This document shows, one piece after another, positions 1 to 9,394 of a stretch of 64,000 nucleotides of DNA (its first letter is position 1; every line of letters begins with the position of its first letter). The translations under genes were made by a program, and so were the position numbers. Location: NCBI RefSeq assembly GCF_002950945.1, contig NZ_CP012673.1:13445501-13509500 (forward strand). Reading direction: 5' to 3'. Under the pieces are notes generated by a model, which was not told the DNA's origin, did not search any database, and worked only from the letters and a program-made list of their open reading frames with translations. Source of the stretch: Sorangium cellulosum. GTDB taxonomy: Bacteria; Myxococcota_A; Polyangia; Polyangiales; Polyangiaceae.

Positions 1-2
1 GC

Positions 3-773
3 GCGGTCGCGGTGAGCCCGGAGTCGCTCGCCGTCATCGAGAAGAGCCTCTGGATCAGCGAGCGCTCCGGGGGGGTCTTCGACATCACCTTCGAGGCGAT
101 GCACGGGCTCTGGAAGTTCGACGAGGACATCGACGACAACGTGCCGCGCCGGGACGACGTCGAGCGGGCGCGGGCGCTCATCGACTACCGGCAGATCAAG
201 ATCGATCGCGCGCAGCGCACGGTGATGCTCGGCAAGCCGGGGATGCGGATGAGCCTCGGCGGCATCGCGAAGGGCTACGCCGTGGACGCCGCGGCGGGCG
301 TGCTGAGGGCGGAGGGGCTCTCGTCGTTCCTGGTCCAGGCTGGCGGCGACCTCTACATCGCCGGGAAGAAGCCGGACGGGTCGCCGTGGCGGGCGGGTGT
401 CCGGGACCCGCGCGGCCAGGACACGAACGACTACTTCGCGATGATCGAGGTCGAGGATCACGCGTTCTCCACGGCGGGCGACTACGAGCGGAGCTTCCTC
501 AAGGACGGCAGGCGCTACCACCACATCATCGATCCGCGGACCGGGTTCCCGGCGTCCGAGAGCCGGAGCGTGACCATCTGGGCGAAGGACGCGCTGACCG
601 CGGACGCCGTCGACGACGCGGTGTTCATCCTCGGGCCCGAGAAGGGGCTCGAGCTCGTCGAGTCGATCGACGACTGCGGAGCGGTCATCGTCGACCGGAA
701 CAACAAGGTGTGGGTGTCGAAGCGGCTCGGCGGGAAGGTCGAGGTGCTCCGCCAGCCGACGGACGGGGTGTAA
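3..773 (+). CDS. apbE: FAD:protein FMN transferase (ApbE family), 5' end missing
   Basis: ApbE proteins are Mg-dependent periplasmic flavinyltransferases that move FMN from FAD onto Thr/Ser of target proteins such as Nqr/Rnf subunits. The visible part shows the family signatures in order: GGIAKGYAVD near residue 86, GGDLYIAG near 117, HHIIDPRTG near 173 and TADAVDDAVFILG near 200, the last carrying the acidic metal site. The reading frame is open to the first base of the window, so the signal peptide and about the first 80-100 residues lie upstream; the GTG at 12 is only an internal codon. The C-terminus is complete, with a TAA at 771. The product is most likely exported, but the export signal cannot be seen here. 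Confidence 0.9.
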   Translation, partial: AVAVSPESLAVIEKSLWISERSGGVFDITFEAMHGLWKFDEDIDDNVPRRDDVERARALIDYRQIKIDRAQRTVMLGKPGMRMSLGGIAKGYAVDAAAGVLRAEGLSSFLVQAGGDLYIAGKKPDGSPWRAGVRDPRGQDTNDYFAMIEVEDHAFSTAGDYERSFLKDGRRYHHIIDPRTGFPASESRSVTIWAKDALTADAVDDAVFILGPEKGLELVESIDDCGAVIVDRNNKVWVSKRLGGKVEVLRQPTDGV

Positions 774-806
774 GGCGGAGGCGGTGGCTCGGCGCGCTGC
801 GGCGCT

Positions 807-1730
807 TCATCCCTCGAAGAGCTCGTCCAGCGTCCTGGCGACGAGGATCCGCTCGGCCCACACCGCGAGCCGCTCCCCGGGCGCCGCGAGGATCTGCGCC
901 CGCGCCGCCTCGGGCACCTCTCCGAACCGCACCCGCAGCTGGCGCAGCAGCACGGCGCGTTGACCCTCGTCGAGGCCCGAGCGCCGGCCCTCGTCGAGGC
1001 CCGAGCGCCGGCCCTCGTCGAGGCCCGAGCGCCGGCCCTCGTCGAGGGCCGCCTGGCGCTCGCGGGCCTTGATGGCCTCGAGCTCCGGGTTGCCCTTGCG
1101 CTCCAGCGCGCGGACGACCTCGCGCTCGGCCGTCGCTCCGTCGAGCAACGCGCGGACAGGGACCGGACGCACCAGGCACGGGTCCTCGATCGTCGCGTCA
1201 GGCGCGAGCGGAATGAACCGCGCCTCGGCCGCGGACCACTCCGCGACCTCATCGCGCTTGACGAAGAGGGCGAAGACGCGGCGCACGCCCCGGGAGATGA
1301 GATCCTCGGCCTTCTCGCGCACGTCCCGCATCGACTGCTCGTTGACGATCTCGAACGAGATCTCCTCCAGGTACCGGCGTCCGGTCGCCGGGTCGGTCCC
1401 CGCCCTGCGGATGGAGAGGTCGGTGGCGAAATCGGAGCCCTCCGTGACGCGGGTGATGAGGTCGGCTGCGCCGATGTAACCAGGCTGGAGGTGCGGTGCG
1501 ATCAGGAAATCCAGCCGCACCTGCTGCTCGGCGTGTGGCTCGAGCGACGGCGCCGCGACGACCTTGCGCCCGCGGATCATCTCGTCGCGCGTCACCTCCG
1601 GCTTCACGAGGTGCTCGTCCACCGGCGGGAAGCGCGCGCGCTGCGAATCCGCAGGCGGGAGCCTGGCGCTCGCGCCGCCCCGGGCGGCCGGAGCGAGCAG
1701 GAGCGTGGCGCCGGTCGGCTTGGGATCCAT
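807..1730 (-). CDS. Uma2/PD-(D/E)XK-like protein with octapeptide repeats
   Basis: This 307-residue protein resembles the Uma2 (DUF820) family, whose fold is that of PD-(D/E)XK nucleases, although a nuclease role is unproven for most members. The core runs from about residue 60 to 200, with an acidic strand (EEISFEIVNEQSM) followed by a basic helix and the RVFALFVKRDEV strand, the usual Uma2 order. From about residue 225 it changes to a charged, probably helical tail with three perfect copies of the octapeptide LDEGRRSG. The ATG at 1730 has no strong ribosome-binding site. It converges on apbE with a gap of 33 bases. Such genes are multicopy in large myxobacterial genomes; the function is unknown. 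Confidence 0.6.
   Translation of the reverse strand: MDPKPTGATLLLAPAARGGASARLPPADSQRARFPPVDEHLVKPEVTRDEMIRGRKVVAAPSLEPHAEQQVRLDFLIAPHLQPGYIGAADLITRVTEGSDFATDLSIRRAGTDPATGRRYLEEISFEIVNEQSMRDVREKAEDLISRGVRRVFALFVKRDEVAEWSAAEARFIPLAPDATIEDPCLVRPVPVRALLDGATAEREVVRALERKGNPELEAIKARERQAALDEGRRSGLDEGRRSGLDEGRRSGLDEGQRAVLLRQLRVRFGEVPEAARAQILAAPGERLAVWAERILVARTLDELFEG
964..1047 (-). repeat. In-frame 24-bp tandem repeat (3.5 copies)
   Basis: Three perfect 24-bp units (964-987, 988-1011, 1012-1035) and a half unit lie inside the Uma2-like gene. Each codes for eight residues (LDEGRRSG), so gain or loss of a unit keeps the frame. The perfect match at DNA level suggests recent slippage expansion. Confidence 0.9.
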
Positions 1731-1845
1731 GACGGCAAGCGTAGCACGACGACCGCCGCAAGCGCCGCCTGCAGGCCGGCGCGCGCCGCGGGGATCGCCG
1801 CCCCGGAGCGCGGCGCTCGCCCGAGGCGCGCGGCGCTCGCCCCCC

Positions 1846-2634
1846 TCACCGCCCCTTGTACTCCGGCCTCCGCTTCTCGGCGAAGGCGCGCAGCGCCTCC
1901 AGCCGATCCTCGCTGCGCAGCGTCTCGTCGTAGTGCACCCGCTCCAGCTCCAGGCCGAGCTCCAGCGGGGCGTCGTACGCGTCGTCGATCGCCCTGAGCG
2001 CCGCGGCCTGCGCGATCGGCGCGCCGCTCGCGATGGGCTCGATCCACGCGATGGCGTCGTCGACCACAGGCGTCCCTTCGGGCGACACCCGGTTCACGAG
2101 CCCCCAGGCGAGCGCCTCGGAGGCCGAAAGCTTCCGGCCGAGCAGGATCATCTCCTTCGCCCGCGCCTCGCCCACGACCCGCGGCAGCCGCTGCGTGCCG
2201 CCGGCGCCGGGGATGATGCCGAGCGACGTCTCCGGCAGCGCGAGCTCCGCGTGCGGCGCCGCGACCCGGAGATCGCAGAGCAGCGCGAGCTCCAGGCCGC
2301 CGCCGAAGGCGACCCCGTTGATCGCCGCCACCACGGGCTTCGGGCTCCGCGCCAGCACCCCGAGCTCGGTGCGGTAGAGGCCCACCTGCCGGCGCACGTC
2401 GTCCGGGCTCATGCCCTGCCGCTCCTTCAGGTCGGCGCCCGCGCAGAACGCCTTGTCCCCGGCGCCCGTGATCACGATCGCGCGCACCTCCGGATCGGCC
2501 ACGAGCTCGCGCCCGAGGCGCCCGAAGGCGAGCAGCGCGTCGCGGGAGAGGGCGTTGCGGCGATCCGCGCGATCGATGGTGAGCACTGCCACCGCGCCGC
2601 GCCGCTCGAGCTTCACCGGGGAGGCTTCCGACAT
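1846..2634 (-). CDS. Enoyl-CoA hydratase/isomerase (crotonase family)
   Basis: The 262-residue length is normal for a soluble crotonase. The oxyanion-hole segments CAGADL (64-69) and GVAFGGG (107-113) are present. Both catalytic glutamates of true hydratases are present: E115 in GGGLELAL and E135 in LPETSLGIIPGAGGTQRLPR. This predicts addition of water to 2-enoyl-CoA in fatty-acid or branched amino-acid degradation; the sequence resembles the methylglutaconyl-CoA/short-chain hydratase group, but the substrate cannot be fixed. The ATG at 2634 gives the usual short N-terminus. It stands alone between the Uma2-like gene and the aminopeptidase, all on the minus strand, without overlaps. Confidence 0.9.
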   Translation of the reverse strand: MSEASPVKLERRGAVAVLTIDRADRRNALSRDALLAFGRLGRELVADPEVRAIVITGAGDKAFCAGADLKERQGMSPDDVRRQVGLYRTELGVLARSPKPVVAAINGVAFGGGLELALLCDLRVAAPHAELALPETSLGIIPGAGGTQRLPRVVGEARAKEMILLGRKLSASEALAWGLVNRVSPEGTPVVDDAIAWIEPIASGAPIAQAAALRAIDDAYDAPLELGLELERVHYDETLRSEDRLEALRAFAEKRRPEYKGR

Positions 2635-2678
2635 GCCGCCTGCCTAGCCGACCGCGGCGGCGCCGCCAAGGCGCCCGC

Positions 2679-5336
2679 TCACTTCCCGTCGGCCTTCTTG
2701 CCCTTGCTCGCCGTTGCCTCGAGCTTGCCCAGCCGCGTCCTGATCTCGGCGTTGTCCCGCCGCAGCGCCTCGAGCTCGTCCCGCAGGCGGTCGAGCTCGC
2801 GCTTGCCCGACCCGCCGAGGTCGCGCAGCACCTCGCGGATCCGGCGGCGCACCCGGCCGTCGAGATCGCGGTCGAGCTGCCGCTGCAGCGCGCCCCGCGA
2901 GCGGCCGTCGCCGAGCTCGCCGAGCGCGCGCGCGACGTCGACCCGGAGGTACGGATCCGGCTGGTCGAGCAGATCCTCGAGGAGCTCGCGCGTCCGCCGA
3001 TCCCCCGAGAGCTTCGGCAGCGCCATGATCGCCGCGCGGCGCCCGCGCGTCGGGACGCCGTAACGCGTCCGGGCGGTCAGGTGCGGCACGGCGCGCTCGT
3101 CGCGCAGGTTGGCGAGCCCGTCGATCGCGCCGCAGCGGATGACCTCGCCCCACGACGGGCGATCGAGGATGTCGATCAACGTCTCGAACGCCGAGCCCTG
3201 CCGCGTCGCCCCGAGCGCCCGCGCTGCCTCGGCCTCGACGAGGTAGCTCGCGTCGCGCAGGGCGAGCTTGGCGAGCGCCTCCGCCGCCTTGGCCGACCGG
3301 AAGTGGCCGAGCGCGTTCGCGACCGCGCGGCGCACCTTGGGGTGCTCCGCGCCCGCGCTCGCCTCGAGCAGCGCGAGCGCCGCGCTCGACTGGAGCGCGC
3401 CGAGCGCCCCCGCGGCGGCCGCGCGCACCCCCCAGAACTCGTCCGCGTCCGCGAGCGACTGCCCGAGCGCCCGGGTCGTCGGGGGATCGTCGCGCCGCGA
3501 GAGCGGCTTCGCGGCGAGCATGCGGCCGCGCGCGGTCGGCGCCTGCGCGAGCTGGGCCCGCAGCAGATCGCCGGGCGCGTCGACCTTGACCTCGCCCACG
3601 ATCCTGAAATCCGGATCGACGATCACGAAGCGAGGGCGCCGCGCGATCGGGATCGCGAACGTGTGCGCCTGCTGGTCCACCCGCCGCACCTCGCGGCGCA
3701 CGGTCGAGCCCTTGCCGTCCGCGAAGCCGAGATCGAGCACCAGGTCGAACGCGAAGACGGGCGTCGATGCGTCCGCCTGGAGCGCGTGCTCGCGGCTGTG
3801 CTGCCCGGCCGACTGCGTCTGCTTCACGGTCACGACGCACTGGTCCCCCTCGATCTCGATCTTCACGTCGAGCTCGGGGTGGCCGGCGCGGAAGACCCAC
3901 TGCTCGAAGAACCGCTCCAGCGACCTGCCGCTGACGTCCTCGAGCGCCCGGGCGAGATCCCGCGTCTCCGCGACGCCGCGCGCGTGGCGCGTCAGGTACG
4001 TGTTCACCCCGCGCCAGAAGAGCTCGTCCCCGAGCTCCCGGCGGAGCAGGTGCAGCACGAGCCCGCCCTTCTCGTAGAGGTGCCGATCGAAGACGTCGAG
4101 CGGCGCGTCGTAGTCCTGACAGACGATGGGCCGCCGGTAGCGCCCGCGCGCCTCGCCCAGGTAAGCGTCGAGATCACCCTTCAGGCCGTGATCGTACTCG
4201 TCCGCGCCGAGGTGGTGCTCCCGGTAGACGTGCTCCATGAACGTCGCGAACCCCTCGTTCAGCCAGCCGTGCGACCAGTCGCGGCAGGTCACGAGATCCC
4301 CGAACCACTGGTGCGCCAGCTCGTGCGCGATGAGATCGTCCGACGAGATGTCGAGCGCCGCCCGCTCGTCGAGCAGGATGTGCTCGTACATCGTCGTGGC
4401 GGTCGTGTTCTCCATCCCGCCGAAGATGAAGTCGCTCACCACCGCCTGCGTGTACCGGCGGTAGGGGTACGGGACGCCGAGCTTTTCGCCGAAATGGCGG
4501 ATCATGTCCGGCGTTCGCGCGAACGTGCGGCGGCCGTCCTCCTCGCGGCCCTTCGGCACGAGGTAGGCGAGCGGGACGTCGCCCGCCGCGTCCTCGATGC
4601 GGGCGAACTCGCCCGCGACCAGCGTGAACAGGTAGCTCGGGTGAGGCTCGTCGAGCCGGTAATGGAAGACGCCCGCCTTGTGCGACCTCGCGTCGCTCAG
4701 GAGCTCGCCGTTCGACAGGCACGTCCAGCCGGGCGGCACCTCGACGCGGAGCTCCGTCGTCTGCTTGACGTGGGGCTTGTCGATGCACGGGAAGATGTGG
4801 CGCGCGTCCTCGTCCTGACACTGCGTCCAGACCTGGCGCGGGCGGTCCGGGACGTGCTCGTCCGGCGCGAGGACATACAGCCCCCGCCGCGGCGTCGCCC
4901 GGTAGCGGACGAGGATCGAGGCCTCGGCCTCCTCGAGCGGCACGGCGACGCGGAGCGTCTCGCCGTCGTACGTGTGCTCGGCCGGCTGCAGCGCGCCGCC
5001 GCCCGCCTTGCCCGCGCCGCGCCGGGGCTTGCCGCTGCGCGCGGCGCCAGCGCTGATCTCGACCGCCTCGATCTCGAAGCCGATCGCGTCGAGCGCGATC
5101 TCGCGGGCGGCGGGGTCCACGCGGACCACCTCGAGCCGCGCCGCGCCGCGGATCGAGCGCTCCGCGATGTCGAGCGCGAGATCGAGGGCGATGTGCCGGA
5201 TCGTGAAGGGGCGGGCGCGCTCGTAGACGCGCTTCGTGCCGGCGAGCGTGAAGGGACGGGACGCGGCGCCGAACTCGGACGATGACAGCGCGGAGCCGCA
5301 GGCGCAGCGCGCGTGAAGCCGGTACTCTAGGGACAT
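2679..5336 (-). CDS. M1 family zinc aminopeptidase with C-terminal HEAT repeats
   Basis: This 885-residue protein is a gluzincin aminopeptidase that removes N-terminal residues from peptides. The substrate-binding GGMENTTATT motif precedes the zinc site HELAHQWFGD (first His near 338), and the third ligand lies in WLNEGFATFMEH. The N-terminal beta domain and catalytic domain span about residues 50-480. After about residue 600 there are Ala/Leu-rich repeats of HEAT type, then a charged coiled coil ending in a Lys-rich tail. I prefer the ATG at 5336 to an in-frame codon at 5378, because the upstream 14 residues look like leader sequence. There is no signal peptide, so it is probably cytoplasmic. 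Confidence 0.9.
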   Translation of the reverse strand: MSLEYRLHARCACGSALSSSEFGAASRPFTLAGTKRVYERARPFTIRHIALDLALDIAERSIRGAARLEVVRVDPAAREIALDAIGFEIEAVEISAGAARSGKPRRGAGKAGGGALQPAEHTYDGETLRVAVPLEEAEASILVRYRATPRRGLYVLAPDEHVPDRPRQVWTQCQDEDARHIFPCIDKPHVKQTTELRVEVPPGWTCLSNGELLSDARSHKAGVFHYRLDEPHPSYLFTLVAGEFARIEDAAGDVPLAYLVPKGREEDGRRTFARTPDMIRHFGEKLGVPYPYRRYTQAVVSDFIFGGMENTTATTMYEHILLDERAALDISSDDLIAHELAHQWFGDLVTCRDWSHGWLNEGFATFMEHVYREHHLGADEYDHGLKGDLDAYLGEARGRYRRPIVCQDYDAPLDVFDRHLYEKGGLVLHLLRRELGDELFWRGVNTYLTRHARGVAETRDLARALEDVSGRSLERFFEQWVFRAGHPELDVKIEIEGDQCVVTVKQTQSAGQHSREHALQADASTPVFAFDLVLDLGFADGKGSTVRREVRRVDQQAHTFAIPIARRPRFVIVDPDFRIVGEVKVDAPGDLLRAQLAQAPTARGRMLAAKPLSRRDDPPTTRALGQSLADADEFWGVRAAAAGALGALQSSAALALLEASAGAEHPKVRRAVANALGHFRSAKAAEALAKLALRDASYLVEAEAARALGATRQGSAFETLIDILDRPSWGEVIRCGAIDGLANLRDERAVPHLTARTRYGVPTRGRRAAIMALPKLSGDRRTRELLEDLLDQPDPYLRVDVARALGELGDGRSRGALQRQLDRDLDGRVRRRIREVLRDLGGSGKRELDRLRDELEALRRDNAEIRTRLGKLEATASKGKKADGK

Positions 5337-5417
5337 CCCCGCGGAGTTTCCTCGGGCGGCACCCGGGCCTGCAAGCAAGAACTGGCGCGCCCGCGCGGGC
5401 GGTGCAGGCGGCGCCGC

Positions 5418-7292
5418 TCAGCTCGCCTTGAGCCCGTCGAGGACCTCCAGCGCGAGCTCGTATTTGCCGAGCGGAGGCATCAGGTACGCCCCCTGCACCC
5501 GATCGCGCACCGAGAAGAGCATCTCGCGGGCGATCTTCACCCCCTCCTTGCGGGCCTCCGGCCCGGCCGGCACCTTGCGCATGCGCTCGCGGATCTCCTC
5601 GGGGATCTGCATGCCGGGCACCTCGTTGTGGAGGAACTCGGCGTTCTTGTAGCTGACGAGCGGGAGCACGCCGACGAGCACCGGCATCTCCAGGTGCTCG
5701 ATCCGCCGCAGCACCTTCTCGAGCAGATCCTGGTGGAAGACCGGCTGCGTCATGATGATGTCGGCGCCGGCGGCGCGCTTGCGCTCGAGGCGCGCGACCT
5801 CCTTGTCGAGGTCCGGGGCGCCGGGCTCCAGCCCGGTCGCGAGCAGGAACGACGTCTTGCCGCCCGGGATCGGCTTGCCCGCCGGGTCGAGGCCGCGGTT
5901 CATCGTGCTCGCCATGTGGAGCAGGCCGATCGAGTCGAGGTCGTAGACCGCCGTCGCCTCCGGGTAGTCGCCGACCTTGGGCGGGTCGCCCGTGATGACG
6001 ACGAGGTTCTTGATGCCGATCGCGTGCGCGCCGAGCAGGTGCGCCATCTGGCCGATGAGGTTGCGATCGCGGCCGCAGACGTGGAGGATCGGCTCGATGC
6101 CGTAGCGCTGGAGCAGGAGCGAGCAGAAGGCGAGGTTCGTCATCCGCGCGGTGGCGCGCGGGCCGTCGGCGACGTTCACGACGTCGACGCCGCTGTCGAT
6201 GAGCATCTTGGCGGCGCTCAGCGCGCCCTCCGGGTCGAGGCCGGGCGCGGGGTTCACCTCGACGGACACGACGAACTTGCCCGCCGCGATCTTCGCCGCG
6301 AGGGGGCTCCGCTCGGCGAGCGGCGTGGGCTCGATCCCGGCGGGCGTGTCGATCGAGATCCGCGGGCGCGCGGCGGGCCACACGTCGTCGCGCGCGGCGG
6401 TGCCGCGGAGCATCCGGGCCGACTTGGCGATCCACTTCACGTGCTCCGGCGTGGTGCCGCAGCAGCCGCCGATCATCGTGGCGCCCGCCTGGATCATGCG
6501 GCGGGCGAAGACGTCGAAGTACTCCGGCGTCGCCATGTACAGGAGGCGGCCGTCGACGGTGCGGGGCAGGCCCGCGTTCGGCTGCACGCAGAGCGGGAGC
6601 CCCGCCGCCGCCATCCGCTCGGCCATCGCGAGCGAGAGCTGCGGGCCGTCGCCGCAGTTGACGCCGAGCAGGCTGATGCCCCAGTCGCGCAGCGTCTGGG
6701 CCACGCGCTCCGGCTCGCTGCCGTCGGCCACGGCGCCGTTCGTGTCGAACGTCATCGACGCGAGGATCGGGAGCCCCGGCGCGGCCTCCCGCGCCGCCTC
6801 GATGGCGAGCTTGATCTCGTCGAGGTGGCGGAACGTCTCGAGGGCCAGGAGGTCGGCGCCGCCCTCGGCGAGCGCGCCGGCCTGCTCGGCGAAGGTGGCG
6901 GACGCGGCGGTGAGGTCGTCGCGCGCGGCCACGCCGGGCACGAGCCCGGTCGGGCCGATCGAGCCGGCCACGTACGCGTCGGCGCCCGCGACCTCGCGCG
7001 CGATGCGCGCGCCGGCGAGGTTGAACCGGCGCACCTCGTCGACGAGCCCGTAGCGCTCGAGGCGGAACCTGTTCGCGCCGAAGGTGTTCGTCTCGATGAC
7101 GTTCGCGCCCGCCGCGAGGTAGTCGGCGTGGACCTTCTTGACGAGCTCGGGGCGCGCGACGTTGAGCTGCTCGAAGTTCTGGGTGACGAACACGCCGCGC
7201 TCGTAGAGCAGCGAGCCCATCGCCCCGTCGAACACGAGGATCGAGCGCTGGATCGCGTCGAGGAACGGGGCCGCCGGTCTCGTGGGGGACAT
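5418..7292 (-). CDS. Bifunctional homocysteine S-methyltransferase / methylenetetrahydrofolate reductase
   Basis: This 624-residue fusion of two one-carbon enzymes resembles B. subtilis YitJ. The N-terminal half (about 1-300) is a homocysteine methyltransferase barrel with its Zn-binding cysteines in GVNCGDGP and IGGCCGTTPEH. The C-terminal half (about 330-620) is an FAD-dependent MTHFR barrel with VSVEVNPAPG near its start and VITGDPPK in the flavin region. Together they would reduce methylene-THF and methylate homocysteine to methionine. An ATG at 7292 or 7301 gives the family N-terminus (PFLDAIQRSILVFDGAMG); the open frame further upstream is Arg/Pro-rich and not conserved-looking. The gene is divergent from the exported protein gene at 7400. 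Confidence 0.9.
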   Translation of the reverse strand: MSPTRPAAPFLDAIQRSILVFDGAMGSLLYERGVFVTQNFEQLNVARPELVKKVHADYLAAGANVIETNTFGANRFRLERYGLVDEVRRFNLAGARIAREVAGADAYVAGSIGPTGLVPGVAARDDLTAASATFAEQAGALAEGGADLLALETFRHLDEIKLAIEAAREAAPGLPILASMTFDTNGAVADGSEPERVAQTLRDWGISLLGVNCGDGPQLSLAMAERMAAAGLPLCVQPNAGLPRTVDGRLLYMATPEYFDVFARRMIQAGATMIGGCCGTTPEHVKWIAKSARMLRGTAARDDVWPAARPRISIDTPAGIEPTPLAERSPLAAKIAAGKFVVSVEVNPAPGLDPEGALSAAKMLIDSGVDVVNVADGPRATARMTNLAFCSLLLQRYGIEPILHVCGRDRNLIGQMAHLLGAHAIGIKNLVVITGDPPKVGDYPEATAVYDLDSIGLLHMASTMNRGLDPAGKPIPGGKTSFLLATGLEPGAPDLDKEVARLERKRAAGADIIMTQPVFHQDLLEKVLRRIEHLEMPVLVGVLPLVSYKNAEFLHNEVPGMQIPEEIRERMRKVPAGPEARKEGVKIAREMLFSVRDRVQGAYLMPPLGKYELALEVLDGLKAS

Positions 7293-7399
7293 GCGCGGCA
7301 TCCTAGGGACGCCGGGGCCTCCCAGGAAGGGGTCCCGACGCGGCTTCCGGCGCGGCCCGGTTGACGGCGCGCCCAGGATCTCGGTACGCAGATCGCGAG

Positions 7400-8305
7400 A
7401 TGAGAACGCCCCGACGATGGCTCCACGCGCTGGCCCTGGCGGTCTCCGCCGCTGCCCCCCTGCTCTCCGCGCCCTCGGAGGCGCTCGCATGGCATCCGCC
7501 CGTGCATCGCTCGGACGCGGGCGTGGATCTCCACCTGTGGAGCGCCCGGTACTGGGGCACGGCGGTCGCCGCGGTGCCGTTCGTCCAGTTCGAGCCGACG
7601 CCGGACCTGTTCATCAACCTGAAGTTCCCGCTGGCGCTCTCCCTCAACGGCCCGGGCGACTTGGAGGACACGCGCGACCAGTCCCGCGCGGGGCTCGGGA
7701 ACCCGATGTTCTCGATCTACTACTCGGACATCGACCGGAAGCTCACGTGGTACGCGGGCGGCCGCGCCGGGCTGCCGCTCGGCATGGTCGACGACTACGA
7801 CTGGCGCTGGTCCCTCGCGCGCGGGTCGGAGGCGATGGCCTACTACGACCTGCACCTCTGGGCGCGGGACTCGCTCCCGTTCGGGGGCCTCGGGGGCATC
7901 GAGTACCGCTTCGGGCGCGCCTTCGTGCTCAGGGCGGGCGGCGACCTCACGTTCTTCCTCCCGATGCGGGACGGCGGCGCGCGCGTGGGGATCGACGGGA
8001 TCGACGACTCGGACGATATGGACGTGGTGTTCCAGGCGAAGGTCGAGCCCGAGCTCCAGAGCCGCGCGGGGTTCGGCGGCGGGCTGTCGCTCAGGACCGT
8101 GTGGGTCCCGTCGTCGATCTACGACGACCGGGGCCAGGTCTCCCTGATGCCGTACTTCGTGTACGACAGCCAGAAGAGCTTCTTCATGCGCGCCGGCCTG
8201 CTCCTCGCGCTGGACGAGCCGCTCGGGCCGGCGTTCGATCGGGGGCGGTTCGACCGGCGGAGCGTGGCGTCGCTCTACCTGCAGTTCGGTGGGCACATCG
8301 ACTGA
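7400..8305 (+). CDS. Exported protein, probable outer-membrane beta-barrel type
   Basis: I do not recognise a named family. The ATG at 7400 starts a clear Sec signal peptide: basic MRTPRRW, a hydrophobic Ala/Leu stretch, then a likely cut after SEALA near residue 30. The 301-residue chain then alternates polar and aromatic residues (YWGTAVAAVPFVQFEP, GLGGIEYRFGRAFVLRAGGD) and ends in short amphipathic strands, as in outer-membrane barrels or transport-type porins. An in-frame start at 7361 would hide the signal and is rejected. It is followed after 54 bases by a membrane-anchored protein gene in the same direction, so the two may be co-transcribed. Confidence 0.7.
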   Translation: MRTPRRWLHALALAVSAAAPLLSAPSEALAWHPPVHRSDAGVDLHLWSARYWGTAVAAVPFVQFEPTPDLFINLKFPLALSLNGPGDLEDTRDQSRAGLGNPMFSIYYSDIDRKLTWYAGGRAGLPLGMVDDYDWRWSLARGSEAMAYYDLHLWARDSLPFGGLGGIEYRFGRAFVLRAGGDLTFFLPMRDGGARVGIDGIDDSDDMDVVFQAKVEPELQSRAGFGGGLSLRTVWVPSSIYDDRGQVSLMPYFVYDSQKSFFMRAGLLLALDEPLGPAFDRGRFDRRSVASLYLQFGGHID

Positions 8306-8359
8306 TGACTGGGCGCCGCGTCGGGGCCTCCCTCCTCGCGCCGTGAAAGTGACCCGCGC

Positions 8360-8941
8360 ATGACCCGTCGCCGCGCCATCGCCTGGGGCGCCGCCGCCGC
8401 CGCCCTGATCGCGCTCTGGCTCACCTGGCGCAAGATCAACGCGTTCCCGCCGGACACGACGCCGGCGGGCGCCTACCTCCGCATCGCCTACAGCCTCGGC
8501 GTCAGCGATCCGCGCGCGTGCTTCGCGTACCTCGAGGACCGGGCGCAGCACGCGGCCTACACGATCCGCGACTACCGGCGGAAGGCGAGCGAGCGCGTCG
8601 AGGCGAGTTACCCGGAGCCGGAACGGTCGCGCCTGCTCGAGGAGTACCGGGCCCATGCGATGGCCGAGGACGGGGCGGACGTGTGGGTCGACATGGCCCT
8701 CAAGCAGGGCTTCATCGCGCGCCTCCGGCGCGACCTGTCCGGCATCGCCAAGGTGGAGGTGACCGGCGAGCGGGCGACGGTCGAGACCGCCCGCGGCACG
8801 CGGTACGCGTTCCGCCGGCGCGACAACGGGATCTGGGGGCTCACGCTGTTCACGGCGGAGCTCGTGGCCGAGGCCGAGCGGGCCGCGCGGGACTGGGACG
8901 TGGTGGAGAAGGCCGCGCTCGATTACGAGCGGGCGCGCTGA
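8360..8941 (+). CDS. Membrane-anchored hypothetical protein
   Basis: This is a 193-residue protein of unknown function. The N-terminus is one transmembrane anchor (about residues 7-23) after MTRRR, so the bulk should lie in the periplasm. The soluble part is helical and rich in Arg and Glu, with no Cys cluster or catalytic motif that I recognise. A region around 125-160 (KVEVTGERATVETARGTRYA) has alternating strand character and could be a small NTF2-like or DUF4878-like fold; this is a guess. It follows the barrel-like gene by 54 bases on the same strand and may form a two-gene envelope unit with it. Confidence 0.65.
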   Translation: MTRRRAIAWGAAAAALIALWLTWRKINAFPPDTTPAGAYLRIAYSLGVSDPRACFAYLEDRAQHAAYTIRDYRRKASERVEASYPEPERSRLLEEYRAHAMAEDGADVWVDMALKQGFIARLRRDLSGIAKVEVTGERATVETARGTRYAFRRRDNGIWGLTLFTAELVAEAERAARDWDVVEKAALDYERAR

Positions 8942-9017
8942 CACGGGCGTTTCGCCAGATCGTTTGGTTCGTCAGCAGCCTTTACGTCCGGCCTTCAAAG
9001 GGTCGAGCGACACGCTG

Positions 9018-9320
9018 CTACGACCATGGCGTCGCTGCGATCTCGCGCTGCAGCGAGCGATCGAAGACGAACGTCCCGAAGGGAACGAGCGACGAGACGA
9101 AGGCCAGGAGCGAGCGGGTGAGCGGCCACCGGTGCTTGGCGGCAGCGCGGAGCAACGCGGCGAGGAACAGCACGAAGAGGATGCCGTGGGCGCTGCCGAC
9201 GACGCGGACGGCGAAGGGCAGCCCGGCGAGGTACTTGAGCGGCATCGCGATGAAGAGCAGGGCGAGATAGGACAAGCCTTCGAGGATCGCGACGAGGCGG
9301 AACTGGCGAAGCGCGGTCAT
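9018..9320 (-). CDS. DUF3817 small integral membrane protein
   Basis: This 100-residue protein has three hydrophobic segments. The family hallmark is present: an N-terminal RLVAILEGLSYLALLF segment, MPLKY after the first membrane pass, and VGSAHGILFVLF in the second. DUF3817 proteins are short inner-membrane proteins of unknown role. A close relative with the same length and motif order is encoded at 22933-23247, so the genome carries at least two. The ATG at 9320 matches the family start. No operon partner is evident; it converges with the gene at 8360. Confidence 0.85.
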   Translation of the reverse strand: MTALRQFRLVAILEGLSYLALLFIAMPLKYLAGLPFAVRVVGSAHGILFVLFLAALLRAAAKHRWPLTRSLLAFVSSLVPFGTFVFDRSLQREIAATPWS

Positions 9321-9394
9321 GACGAGACCCTAGACCAGCCAGGAGGAAAGGGCACGTGATTCACCTCACGATCGCCGAGGGCATACCGCTTCCC

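Noticed and set aside
3081-5285. 734-codon open frame on the + strand
   Set aside because: It lies wholly opposite the M1 aminopeptidase and is an Arg/Leu/Val-rich antisense product of GC-rich codon bias, with no domain motif.
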